Shown: one piece after another, positions 30,416 through 42,210 of the stretch | Numbering within the stretch: position 1 is the first letter of the stretch | Layout of the letters: the number at the start of each line of letters is the position of its first letter | NCBI GenBank assembly: GCA_004352715.1 | Contig: SCFE01000047.1 | Location: 309,381-373,380 of the forward strand | DNA from: Hofstenia miamia | Lineage: Eukaryota > Xenacoelomorpha > Acoela | Length of the DNA: 64,000 nucleotides | Reading direction: 5' to 3' | Notes under the pieces: generated by a model | Told to the model about the DNA's origin: nothing | Database searches by the model: none | Seen by the model: only the letters and a program-made list of their open reading frames with translations | Program-made: the position numbers and the translations under genes

Positions 30416-33400
30416 ATGGTTGGATTTGAACATCAACAAAAATGTGAAAAAGATTTAAAAAATGAACTTGATGGGGAAGCTAACCTGCCAAAGTATCCAA
30501 TTCCCGCGTTCATTTACCCAAACCTTGAAAATTCTAGCCTTATGACTGCAAATCAAGAAAATTTTCGAAATTGGAAGAAAGACATATGTTGTTGGTTTCA
30601 GAATCCCTTTTCTTCTATAATTATGGCTTGCTGTTGTCCTGTTATACTGGAATATAAAATTGCATCTAAGAAATCAATGCATGCTTTGGCCAAAATATTC
30701 ATTGCACTCTTCATTCTTCAAATGATCCTCATCATTGGAATGTTTGCAATATATTCAATTTCTAGTGAAATGTCTCATCATAACAAAAGTAGACACCTAA
30801 AAAATAACGATAATGATAAATCTCACAAATTTAATGAAGATGGGCGCCACCGCCGTGATAGAAGATTTCCTGATGATCACGATTCTGAGGAAAGCAAAGA
30901 CATTTCTAATGATGACGATGATGATGACGATTATGGTCGTGATCAACCATCAGAATATGGAAGCCAATCAGAAGGAAGGCGTCGTGGTAATAGAAGACGT
31001 GGTAATGGAAGACATCGTCCTCATCGTGATCGCGATTTTGAAGATGATGAAGAAGATCGTCGTGGTGGAAACAGACGTCATGACCCCAGGAATCATAAGC
31101 GGGGAGAAGATGAACATAATGATCATGAATTAGATGAAAACATAATGTATGATTATGACATTTATGATTATAAATACACGGAGTACGATAACCACAAGCA
31201 CATTGCTTTTATCCTACATAAAGTCGGAAATTGTTTTCTCCTGGCATTTGGACTTCTCATCTTTATTCGATGTATTTTTCATACATATCTGAGAATGAAG
31301 GTATCAGTTTTTAAATCTAAATATTCTTTAGTTGTTTTAATGCAAATGATAGACCTCGCTATAAAAACTAACAATGCTTAACTTAGCGCAAGTAAAATCA
31401 ATAGGAAATCACTCAAAACGTTTCAATAATTCGGGATTAAAATAAATTTTGACTAATTTGATATTTCTGCATAGTTTATTGCATGCAAATATTTGGGAGA
31501 ACACTTAGAAAATATAATAAATTATGTTGATAGAAACATATTGGAGAAAGTATATTTCAACCTAAAGCACATTCAAGTAATTTTTACCAAAGTTGTTGAG
31601 CACTCACAGAGGGTTACGCGGGAATTGCGGTCGGGGTACATATGTGCCATTATCAAGGGAGTAACTCATAAATGGGACGAAAACTTTTACAAATATTGAA
31701 ACTAATTGACCAAAAATGTATTTAATGAGCTTAGTTTGTAATTTTTTGAACATTCAATCATTTCTTCTCTTGCGTACTCACTAACCTCTCGAGTAGGTAT
31801 TTTTGAATTAAGAATGGCAATTGAGCTATGAATGACTTACTTTTGTAAAATTCTCAGCTTTTCAGTCTAGGACAGTCTTGTGCAGAGCAAAAAATAAATG
31901 AATTACAGTGACGACAACAATATATAGAAAAACAACAAATTTCCATCGTTCACTTTTTTAACAAATGTGCTAGACAACTATATTAAGTATTCAATTAAGT
32001 TAAACTTTTTATTAGTTCAGTGTTAAGTTTCATCCAGAGATGGATGTGGGCGATCTGCAGCCTCATCTGTGGGAATGGTCATAGCTATGCGAATGTCGAT
32101 GATTAACCCGTTTCATGAAACAGCACGAAAATTGTTCGAACTTTCAATTTTATTTTTCATATACAGTATATTATTTGTAATCTATTTAGTTGTTTATGAG
32201 ATACATATCCACTTTGAACATGATATTTGATATGGTTATTTGATGGAACGGTTAAGAAGTGCATGACCGTGCTTGTAAGCACATTAAGAAACTCCTTGTC
32301 GTGAAGTCCGTGCCGTTCAGTGCTCCTTCCTAAAAGCACTGACTGTTTTATGATTTCTCATGAAACAGGACGTGTTTTGAGTGATAAACAATTCGTGCTT
32401 AACGACATTTTCAAAACTGTTATGGTGTGATAATAAATGTTACGCTAGAAGTCGGGGTTACTCTACCAGTCAACAGACTGAAGAGTCCGTGTCAACAGAT
32501 CAAGTCCGTGACTCTTCCCCTGGAAGTGTACCCGCTAGGGCCGGATCTTGTATCATGCTTGACCTCTGGCGACCCCTGGCACGCAGAGTGCTGATCTGTG
32601 TTGAGTCTGATCAGCAGGAGTGAAGCCGAAGGCCGAGCTTCATGAGAGGGTTGCGCCTCTCTACAGCTTTCACCAACCAAGGCTACTAACTGAGGTAACT
32701 CGTGAGCACTTGCGTCTGCCTGTTATGGAACCTATGACGAAGCAAAGCTCCCTCATAGGTAAGGCTCAGCAAATGCTGGCCTGGGCCTATCTAGAGGCCA
32801 GAGACAGAGGAAAATCCTCTGTATAACTGCCCTCGTAGACGCACTCTACGGCTCTGGGCATAGACGTCGCCGTCTGCTCCTCAGAACAGACAGTCTCACA
32901 TCACCGTCACCGCCCCCATATGTGCTCCCGCACACATGGCAGCACCTTCTTCTACCCTATTGTTTAACGTCCACTCCTGGTTCAGGACTCCGCGAAGAGA
33001 CGCGCCCATCGAGTATTGGCTCAGCGTCTCCGCCTACCCAGGAACCACCACATGGAGGTTACTCTCCAGGACGATTCGGGCGTAGCCCTTGGGTTCCCAC
33101 GCTAGAAGTACTATTTTAACCACCCTAAGATCGTTTGTTACCGTATTTCGAAAAAAATTAGGGCTACGAAATCATTGCATTTTTTAGGAATAATAGATTT
33201 TTCCGGTTTATGCTTAATATGACATCCAAACAAATTTGGATGAACTTCAGTGTGTTACTAGAACTTTCAAAAGTAATTTGTTCAATAGTAATGTCCCTCC
33301 AAAAATGCATCTGTCGGAATAAAATAGTCCATATTATTACAGACGGATAACTGTGTAGTAACTTCGCAAGTCATTCTTTGCAATTCCAATATATTTAAAA

Positions 33401-33787
33401 TATTATTACAATCTCAATGAAAATATTGTGGTTGTTTGCAAGTCTAAGAAGCAGTCCAACCCTTTTTGGACACATTTTCAACTAATTTGTCAGAATATTT
33501 GCGTTCAACCATCCATATTAGCTTATTATAACAGATTCAGGGAGTTCTGCATAAATTTAAATTTTCCTTAGATATAATAATTGGAAAAAATACAATGAAA
33601 TCAATAAGGTTTTCATGTTCATCTCATATTTCTAATTGCTTTTTAGATTCGTGAAGAAAGAAAGATTGTCGGCTCCTCCATCTCTGACTTTTGCACACAC
33701 TTGTTTATTGGCTCATGCGCATTGATTCAACAAGATGCTGAATTAAGAAACGATCAAGTGGCATCTCTACCAATCGAAAAAGCCTAA
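30416..33787 (+). CDS. PLAC8-like membrane protein, gene B
   Basis: Exons 30416-31300 (295 codons) and 33647-33787 (46 codons plus TAA); intron 31301-33646 (GTATCA...TTTTTAG), phase 0; 341 aa. Order: polar N-terminus; W53..DICCWFQNPF and ACCCP at 71-75, the Cys-rich PLAC8 start; hydrophobic helix about 89-113; a charged linker about 119-250 of Asp/Glu runs, His and RRRGNRR-type basic repeats; second hydrophobic stretch about 262-285; LRMK joined to IREERKIVGSS, then CTHLFIGSCALIQQDAEL. Joining the exons restores the PLAC8 pattern LR.KIRE...I.GS...D.C. In typical PLAC8 proteins the halves are adjacent; here they are split by the long charged linker. A TAG stands immediately before the ATG, also readable as a splice acceptor. 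Role unknown; family members include small Cys-rich membrane proteins. Confidence 0.8.
32453..33098 (+). mobile_element. GC-rich dispersed repeat, copy 1 (646 bp), in gene B intron
   Basis: An island of about 55% GC in AT-rich DNA, bounded by an exact 11-bp direct repeat, ACGCTAGAAGT (32442-32452 and 33099-33109), i.e. a target-site duplication. It begins CGGGGTTACTCTACCAG. The repeat at 53213-53818, reverse-complemented, begins with the same bases directly after its own target duplication, and the two align over several hundred bases (shared words: TCTGATCAGC, GAGTGAAGCC, ACCAACCAAGGC, GCAGCAAA/GAAGCAAAG). Ends are not clear inverted repeats; a retroposon (SINE-like) or a MULE-like element (9-11 bp duplications) are both possible. 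Confidence 0.7.
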
Positions 33788-34037
33788 TAATCATCCTGCA
33801 TGTAAAAAATTGTACATATTATAAACAAGCATGTTATATATTTGAATTTCAATAATAATAGAATTTGTTAGCAACGTCTTTGTTGTTAAGATACAGCCAG
33901 AGATGACCCTATAATTGTTTATTATAGATTTTATTATAGAAAAATCTATCATTGGCCTGATTACTGTAGAGTATTATAGAATTTAATTATAATATATATA
34001 TAATTAAGATCTTTTCAAAATTTAATTTCGAAAATAG

Positions 34038-34457
34038 TTAATAGCACTGCACAATTAATCGAGTTATCAAAGTATCGGGGAGAATTCTTGATCTTCTCGA
34101 CATTGACAATAAGCCTGCTTTCGAAACAACGCGTTCTCTAACTGCCGAGGAAGGCAGAATTCCCAAAATAAATTGCGCAACTCGAGTGAGAAAAGGCCAT
34201 GCAGTATTGTTTTGACGAAAAAAGTGGATTGCCGAGAGATTCTCGTTGATTTCTGTTGTAAACTTTCTCAATTCTTCTGAAAAAGCATCCATCGTAAAGC
34301 CAGGTGCTCTAAATCCAGTTTGAAAATTGAATGCGTCATCCAAATTGTTAACCTGCACCATCTCTAAATCGTGACTTTGTAGATTGATCATTTTATGTTG
34401 GCCAGCGAGATTTTTTAAGTCAATCATTGCCTTACATGGAAACCTGTAATACGCCAT
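34038..34457 (-). pseudogene. hAT transposase C-terminal dimerisation domain
   Basis: 139 codons. The end reads WPFLTRVAQFILGILPSSAV then RERVVSKAGLLSMSRRSRI, corresponding to the hAT dimerisation pattern 'P.L...A..iLgiPaSSa.sERvFS.aG.i...rr..L'. Upstream is a helical region with WPFLTR preceded by FFRQNN. The frame is cut at about 34457, where the gypsy fragment begins. Part of the 33898-37142 transposon. Confidence 0.75.
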
Positions 34458-34459
34458 TT

Positions 34460-36060
34460 CGATAGCACGTTGCCGATAACGCTTCAGACAGATGCCTCCA
34501 ACTTTGATCTAGGAGTTTGCTTACTACAAAATGGAAAACCGTTATCATATGCGGCAAGGTCTATGACAAACTGCAAAAAGAACTACGCCCAAATAGAAAA
34601 GGAGTTATTGGCCATAAAAATGCGTGCACACACTTTTATCAGTAGACGTATGAAGGAAAAAAATGTGGAAACAGACCACAAGCCTTTACAAAATTTGCAG
34701 CACAGACCTTTTACCGGTTGCCCGCCAAAAATACAGCGATTATTGGTAGTTTTGCAAAGGCATCCTGCTCTTAGACTAACATAAAAACCAGGGCGTCAAT
34801 TACACTTAGCAGATACATTGTCATTATTAAACCTTCATCCTGAAGGGTCAAGCAATATAGAGAAGCATTTGTCAGCTGCAGTTCACACAATATAAATCCC
34901 TGATAAAATCGGCAAGTCGAAACTTAGGAAACCGATATCTCAAGAGCAAATTACAGTCAAGGTTATGAAGTTTATCAGAACATCATGGCCGCAAAGACAG
35001 CAATTAGAAGAGGTAGAATTAAAGAAAATAGAAAAGATCAAACATGAAATGCATATTCATGACGACTTAATAATGCGGCAAAACCAAGTGTATATTCCGA
35101 AATCATGTAGAAGACAGCTTCTCAACGAAATTCACGGATCACATTTAGGAATAAACAAACTAAAACACATGCACGACAGTTTTTCTTTTGGCCGAAAATG
35201 TCAGAAGATATTGAAAAGCATATAACAAAATGCACAGTTTGCAAAATGCACCAAGCAGCAAATATAAAGGAACAAATTATATATCATGAACGTCCAAAAG
35301 TGCCATTTTATAAAATAGCTGTAGATTTCGCCCAAGTTGAATCAAAGGCTTTCTTGATTTGCGTAGACTTCTACTCACGATTTTTACAATATTACAGCCT
35401 TGCATCCAAAATAGCATTAGCAGTTACTAAGAAGATTAAAGAGATGATGTCACAACATGGGATACCTAATGAAATCTTTGCAGATAACAATTCATTTAGT
35501 TCAGCAGAGTTTAGACAATTTACAAGGAAACACGGAGTTAAGCTGACTCTAAGTAGTCCCCGCTTCCCACAGTCTAATGGAATGGCAGAGCGCGCTGAAA
35601 GAACATTTAAATCAATGTATAGAAAAGGTCCTGATTATAGACTTTTAATACTACAGTACAATAATGCACCGCTTAGTTTTAGCCAACTTTCGCCTGCTCA
35701 ACTGCTTTTAGTCATATTTTAAGAACCAGCGACATTATACCCAAAAAGTTGTTAAAACCAAAGATGATATACAAAAAAAATATTATGGAAGACCAACAAA
35801 GATACAAAGAATGTCAAAAAAAGCATTACGATCGTACTGCAAAGGATTTATCTAAGCTTGGGAAAGGAGACACGGTACGAGACACTAATCTTAGAGATGT
35901 TACTGGCAAGATACTCGGATACCTCCCTGCACCAAGATCTTATCTGATAAAAGTAGGATCAAAAATTATAAGAAGAAACCGACTCCATTTTACGGATACT
36001 GAGTCAACTCGAACCAAAGATTTGCCTAATCGATCTGGAAAGGAGAGATGTGCCATGTAA
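34460..36060 (+). pseudogene. Ty3/gypsy pol fragment: RNase H and integrase
   Basis: Pieces in changing frames. RNase H 34470-34784 (LQTDASNFDLGVCLLQNGKP, then KELLAIK and ETDHKPL). Integrase zinc-binding region 34965-35225 (H-x3-H in IHGSHLG, C-x2-C in KCTVCKMH at about 35230). Integrase core 35198-35722 with the three acidic positions in VDF, ADNN (usually SDNG) and NGMAERAERTF. C-terminal part 35749-36060. Frame shifts at 34785, 35225 and 35722 and the absence of gag, protease and RT show a 5'-truncated, dead copy. DNA from 36061 to about 36300 (with TTTTTGCATAAATAGGC) may include part of the 3' LTR, but no second LTR was found to confirm it. Inserted in the hAT element. Confidence 0.85.
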
Positions 36061-36599
36061 ATGGTAAACACCTCGAGTAGGTGCAGAGTAGTTGCCTGTG
36101 TTGTCGGGGACACTATGCGTGAGACCAGTTGTGTTTTTGCATAAATAGGCATTTGTAACATTAGGTACACACAAGAATTTATTTTATTATTGTAGTTACG
36201 TTCTTTACACCTTTCACCGCACATAGAGCAGAAGGCGAGTAGTTTTAAGCACCAAATGGAAGCAAGTGGATTTATACATACGAATAAAATTTTACAAGTG
36301 TTTTTAAGATGCAGTCTATACCACATATAGCACAGAATTATAGAAGTTTTAATATTTAATGAAACCTGACAATTTAAAACCATTTACTATATAAATAAAC
36401 AAAAAAACCATTTTGCAGGTTTTATGAACATTTTGTATCATTTTTCAAATATTCTATGGGATGCTAATTTCACTTAATTAATATTCCAGAGGATGCTTAG
36501 CATTTTTTTACATCCCGGATACGTGCCTGGTTGCAATTGAGTCTTTTATGGCGCCAGTCAAAATCTGTCAATCCAGTAAATCTTGCTGTACATGTAAGG

Positions 36600-36848
36600 G
36601 CCCATCCCATGGCCTGCTCGGTCACCGGATTTATTGTCATGTAGTCATGTGATAACGCTCTTTGGGGCATCATAAAGAAAAGTGTACTGACTGAAAAAGC
36701 AAGATCAAGTCAGGATCTGAAACAGGCAATTCGCAATGCTTTTGCTAACTTTAAAATGGAATCTCTTCCAAAGATACATGCACGTACTTTTCGTCGACTA
36801 AAACTTTGCATTGATATTAATTGGTTGCAAGTCGACCCTTACGATTAG
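36600..36848 (+). pseudogene. Mariner/IS630-type transposase C-terminal fragment
   Basis: Frame one reads WPARSPDL; after a frame break, ALWGIIKKSVL and, 25 codons on, FRRLKLCID, ending at a TAG. This is the pattern 'WPPRSPDL.P.d.flWg.lK..vy...........R......Ci' of mariner-like transposases. Only the last 80 or so codons remain. Confidence 0.7.
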
Positions 36849-37150
36849 TCATTGTACTTGGATTACTTTTTGATGTTAGTTTTTGTTTGTTAGATATAGA
36901 TGTATTGATTATATTAATGATACTGTCTGTTTGTATTATTGATTAACTGCAGTAGTAATTTGAAACGTAGGGACTTATGGAACAGACTGTATGTTAATTT
37001 AATTCTATAAATTAGAGACTATAATCGTGAATACAGCTTTCTATAATAGTAAATCTATAATAGAATAATGGCTTCATTATAGATTTGTATATAGTAATTC
37101 TATAATAGTCTATAATAGTATTTCTATCTATAGTCATCTCTGGATACAGC

Positions 37151-38210
37151 GGTGTTGTTTTGTTTATCTTAAATGAGGAAGAGGGAGAGGGGTTGAAGCC
37201 TTGATATCTTTAGCTATGGAATTGCTTCAAATGCAAGCTATTAAGGCTCGGCGATATGATGAAAAAAACAGCGGATTTTACTAAAGCCGAAACAAATCGA
37301 TTTTTAACAGAAACAGTCGCCTTTAAGTCCATTACCAAGAAACGATGCAGTATTCTCGGAGCAAACGCCAAAATGCTTGCCATGTTGATGCTTAATTGTG
37401 TTTGCACAAGAATAATTTAGTGTTATGAGAATGTATTTTAAAAATTTATGCTTCTCTTGAATAATGTTTTCTAATACCGATAGTAATTGGCTAAAAAACC
37501 AAAACCACAACCGAGCTTATAGATTTACTAAAATAGAAAGTGTAGCACGTCTTTAAAATAACAGAAAAACAAAGCGGCCAAACCAAAGATGTTAAACATC
37601 ATCGCGTTCAGCTTGTCCAAATGGAGATTCACAATTTTGATAATAGATAGTTCCTTTCTTTTATGTCCATTATATTTAAAAATTCATGTATGAAGGAATC
37701 GTTTCCGTATATTTGTGATACTTTCTGAAGAAAATATTCAATTATGAAACATTTGCACTCGTTTTATGCCATAGCTGAATAGTGAAGAATATGAATATTT
37801 TATCTAGGTATTAACATTCTAAAATGATTGCAACATCCACACTTGTGGCCTACTATCTTAGTAGATGTTTGGACTCAATTTCCTAAAAAGCCCAAATATA
37901 ATGGTATTTCTTTTTCAAATCAGTCTGCCCAAACCTGCATATCTTTCAAAATTGCAAAGATTGGTTGGTCTTAAATATTATATTGATGGCTGAATTATAA
38001 TTTTGGTAAAAAATGGCCAAATATTCGGGTATAAATGCATATTCTTTGTAAATGTTGTAAATGCTTTTCTACAATATTTGTAATATCAGTATATAAAAGA
38101 GGTTTAATAATTTAAAAATATTTGCAGTTCGTTTTACTGTGAACATGTTTCCACATTAACATGAGAAACAGACTGGTTTAGTTTTTTAGTAAAAAAGAAT
38201 GAGATTGCCA
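37151..38210. other. Unassigned DNA right of the hAT element
   Basis: At 37213-37290 a short frame (MELLQMQAIKARRYDEKNS) vaguely resembles the linker of LINE ORF2 proteins but is too short to assign. Nothing else seen. Confidence 0.35.
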
Positions 38211-38214
38211 TATA

Positions 38215-38750
38215 TATGACGATCAATTAGATAGATTAGCAGGACATAAATATTTTTCATTATTAGATCTGTCATCTGGGTTTTGGCAATTACCGTTAAC
38301 AAAAGATTCAAAAGAAAAAACAGGTTTTCTATGTGGTAATGATCTTTGGCAATGTAAGGTAATGCCTTTTGGTCTTTCAAATGCTCTTGTAACATTTCAA
38401 CGTCTCATACGTGAGTCATTGAAAGGCTTGGATGTTGAGCCTTATATAGATGACATCATTGTTCCCTCAAAATGCATTGATTTGCATTTAAGACAGTTGA
38501 AACAAATATTTGAAAGAATGAGAGCTGTTAATTAGAAACTAAAGCCATCAAAAGGCTGCTTCTTTAAAACTAGCGTTAAGTGATTAATATAGATCCAGAC
38601 AAATTACAATCACTTCGATGTTGGCCTGTTCCAAAATCTCCGAAAAATGTTCAAAGATATTACAATAGGGTCATAAATAATTTAAGTAAGCCAAGCTTTT
38701 GCAACCATTACTTAGTTTAATCAAGTGTTCAAAAAGAAAATTGTTATGGA
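38215..38750 (+). pseudogene. Ty3/gypsy reverse transcriptase remnant
   Basis: One frame reads DQLDRLAGHKYFSLLDLSSG, FWQLPL, then MPFGLSNALVTFQ and YIDDIIV; a stop at 38533 is followed by KLKPSKGCFF and DPDKLQSL..WPVPKSPKNVQ. These are the RT motifs of Ty3/gypsy elements (LDL.SGF.Q, PFGL..A..TFQ, YIDD). The catalytic aspartates are present, but stops break the frame. It lies outside the hAT element and is not collinear with the RNase H/integrase piece, so it is probably a separate insertion. Confidence 0.8.
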
Positions 38751-39925
38751 TATATGTAAATGATTATAGATTTATCGCTGTATTGCAACACAAATTTTAA
38801 TAAAGTATACTATCGTTATTTGACTGATCAAATTTAACATTTATAATGGCTTAAATTAGTACAAATTTTTAAAAAAGAACGTGAAGTGTTGACTAAAATT
38901 AGAACTTAATTTACATTTGATTCAAACTGAGGTTTAATAATTTAGCACAAATTTAACTTAAATTTAAAAGTTATTGTTCATGTACATTATTTGCTTATGA
39001 AAGTCACAATTTTATGTTTTGCCTAGGTAGGTCTAGCTAAGCATAGTTAGGTAAGTGCTAATTCCACGTAGCGGACTCCCACATTTTGGTTTCTACTTAG
39101 CATACATAATGGAACAAATTCAACTGAACAGCTTGCACGACGCATTGCCATATTGGAAATTTATGCTGCTATGTATATTACATTCGTCATTAAATGCAAC
39201 TCTTTTCAATACATTGTAGTTATTTATATAGTATTCTAAAATTCCGTGACAGATGTGCATTTCAGTTTTCTGATTAAATTTAAATTTTAAAAATTTCTGT
39301 GAATTAAAAAATGCTCCATTAATAATTTTGCAGATAAATGCGATGAAATATCGTTTGGAAAAATTCAAAACCAAAATCCAATTTTGGAAATCCACTTCAG
39401 TTAAAGAGTTGAGGATCCACACGTCAAATTTGGAAGCAAATAAGCTAAAATTCACATAGCAGTAAACCCTCTCAATAGAATCTCCTTACAGTACAGTGGC
39501 TACACAAAGCTATTTTATTTGTTAGTTTGTTAGGGCGGCCAAAGAAAACATAAGCTAAGATGATAAATTTTATGACTTTTTTATAGAAAATATTATTTTA
39601 ATATTATCTCAATAATATAGGAAAATCAAAAATCCATAATCTTAATATTTGGCAATTGTACAGTGATTCTTCATATTGTAAACAATTTTATGAAAATTCA
39701 CATATTAGGAATCTATCTCTACCATTTTAGTATAGATTTTTTGCAACGTCAACAATCATGATAATTAAAAATGTTCCGAAATTGATTAAGAATTGAATGT
39801 ATAATGAACGTGAATTATATAAATCACCAAGAGCAAAAAATATATATTTGACTAATCAAGAGAAAGTTGCATTCTGCTTATAATATAATTTGTAGTATGC
39901 ACTTAACAGTAGAAGCTCCAGACTG
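38751..39925. other. AT-rich intergenic DNA, nothing recognised
   Basis: Open stretches (for example 39120-39455, minus) show no recognisable features. Confidence 0.5.
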
Positions 39926-40273
39926 TTAATATACCTAAAAGCGCCAAAACCCGTCAATTGACAATTTCTATATTACGTTTTGTAAATTACTACAAATATA
40001 CCCAAAACCTTAGTAACATCTTATAAATGCTATTTAAAACATAAATTTATGTAAATATTCATGTACACAGATTGTATTGTCCTATTAAAATAATAAAAGG
40101 GTATGAATAGATTGTGTAAATATTTCAAAGAGATGCGAATAATTTGCAGAAAGAGTTTTGCAGTTAATTGTACCCAATTATCATGGATTACTAAATATAC
40201 TCCAATTTCATTTGATAGAATTGCTGCATAGGTGTAGAAATTTCAAGCATACCAGTATCATTTGTCATTTTTA

Positions 40274-41844
40274 ATGTCTCAACGAATGTCAGCTCAACGT
40301 TTCCTGCAAACTATGATAAATCTTCCAAGTGATGAATCTGGCGATGACATTGAACAAGATTTAGAATAGGCAGAAGAGAATAATGATGAACGGATATTAC
40401 ATGATATTTCATATTCAACAAGCAGCAGTGATAAAGAGTTAGACCTCTTGTCACACAGCAGTCACAAAGATATTGACAATGAAAATAATTCACTTCGAGT
40501 GCGAGATGGAACAGAATGAACAATAATTGAATATACATAGGGAGCTACACGTGGTAGAATGCAACGACAAAGTATAGTAAGGCAGGCTGAAGGTGTACTG
40601 CGAGCTTGTGCTAGCATCACAACTCCATTAGACGCATGGAATCTTCTCTGGTGCTGAATTTTATTGTTGATTGTACAAATGGTTTTGTTAATGAAAGGAT
40701 AGGAATGTAACAAGAGATGAACTAGAAAAATTCGTTGGACTACTGTACCTAAAAAAATTACATATCGACGAAATTATCCATTTGAAAAACTATGGTGAAC
40801 GACATATGGATATTCTATATTCAATATGACACTGTCCACGAAAAATGAGAGCGATAGAAAGATTTCTCAGATTTGATCGTCGTTAAGATCACCGTAGAAA
40901 TCTGCAACATGACAATTTCAACTATTTTAGATCACTTTTGTAGCCAATTCTCAACGTTGCTACCTCCTATCATCATTCTTGACTATTGATGAACAATTAT
41001 TTCCGATTGAAACATGCTGACGTTTTATGCACTACAAGCCGCATAAATTTGGGATAAAATTTTGGATATTAGCTGATGTTTCATCAAAATATTGTTATAA
41101 TATCAAGCCCTATCTTGGAAAAGATGAGAACAGACATGAGTCACTTGGTACATATGTTGTGCAAACGCTTATGGAACCTCTGAACAACAAAGGACACAAT
41201 GTAACTATTGATAATTTTTTTACTTCCAAGCAAATTGCTCATCTTATGCTCCACGTCCGAACAAAAGTAGTTGGAATCGTGCATTCAAATCGTCGCGAAC
41301 TTCCTTCTCCCAAAATTTAGGACTGCATCGTGATTCTGTAATGTACCAAAGCGGCAAGTCGCACCTTACCAGATAACAACGAAATCAAAAAGAGTTTTGC
41401 ATATACTTTCTACATAGCAAAGTGGGGCTGTTTATCAAGATGGTAAGAAGAAGCCAGAAAGTGCATCATTTTATAATAATAAATTTGCAGTTGATCTACT
41501 AGACAGCATGTGTCGTCAAAATTCGACAAAATTGGGCTGCAGACGCTGGCCCTTAGCTGTGTTTTTTAATATTTTGGATATTGCTGGAGTGAACGCATGC
41601 GTGCTGTATAAAAAACAAACAAATTCTGATATTAGTAGACGCACTTTTCTTCAACAACTGTCCGAAGACTCAGAAAGACGTTGAATTCAGACTAATCAAT
41701 GCTCTTTTGTCCAACTCTGCAAAAGTGTGTCAGATTATTGTTCATTGTTAAAAGAATAGACCTGTGAATTTGTGCAGAATTTGCAGTAAACCTGTTTGCA
41801 GGAAGTTCCAGGCTGTCATATGCATCAACTGTTTTGACGAATAG
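40274..41844 (+). pseudogene. piggyBac transposase (PGBD-like), decayed
   Basis: Starts MSQRMSAQRF and soon DESGDDIEQDLE, the acidic N-terminus usual in this family. The best piece is 41027-41320: MHYKPHKFGIKFWILADVSS (catalytic Asp in LAD), then TIDNFFTSK (second Asp). It continues in other frames with KPESASFYNNK, VDLLDSMC, RRWPLAVFFNILDIAGVNA, and a cysteine-rich end CRICSKPVCRKF..CINCFDE, the C-terminal zinc-binding region. At least six stops or frameshifts, so inactive. Co-linear and nearly full length for the family (about 520 codons). Confidence 0.85.
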
Positions 41845-41929
41845 TTTTTAACTACTTCTTTTGTTTTTGTTAGCGCATATATATGTATTGTCTCAATAAA
41901 AATTGCAATATAGATGTATCTTTATCAAC

Positions 41930-42210
41930 TTGGTCGAATAATTGTAATTATCTTCTGGGAGTCATTATTCAGAGTGACCTTAAATGAGGAACTAATACTG
42001 ATTACATTGTGAAAAAATCAACCAAATATTTCCACTTTCTACGCCCCCTAAATGCAGTGGTGTTCAGGGCCGACACCTATATCAAATTTATACATCACTT
42101 ATTCGATCCCTCTTAGAATACTGTTCGCCACTTTGGCATTATGCACTTACTCTTTCTCAATCTGAAAGTATCGAACGTATCCAGAAACGAGCCTTCAGGT
42201 AATTTTGACT
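41930..42210 (+). pseudogene. LINE RT C-terminal fragment inside piggyBac
   Basis: LLGVIIQSDLK, then KKSTKYFHFLRPLNAV, and in a shifted frame LYQIYTSLIRSLLEYCSPLW and IERIQKRAF. It matches the frame at 61529-62083 (LGVEIQSDLKWNKHIK, LHFIHVLKR, YTSIIRSVLEYC.PLWH, IQIRALR), so it belongs to the same LINE family as that element, not to the 2A LINE. Confidence 0.7.

Larger units (their letters stand above)
33898..37142 (-). mobile_element. hAT transposon (3.2 kb) with exact target duplication, carrying nested elements
   Basis: Termini CAGAGATGAC (33898) and its exact complement GTCATCTCTG (ending 37142), followed inwards by TATAGA-rich subterminal repeats at both ends. Flanked by perfect 8-bp duplications GATACAGC (33890-33897 and 37143-37150), the hallmark of hAT insertion. 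A hAT transposase C-terminus lies on the minus strand near the left end, as expected if the gene reads from the right. The rest of the transposase has been displaced by a gypsy fragment and a mariner fragment. It lies 100 bp downstream of gene B. Confidence 0.9.

Noticed and set aside
30813-31133. 106-codon Met-rich frame
   Set aside because: Alternate-frame shadow of the charged linker of gene B.
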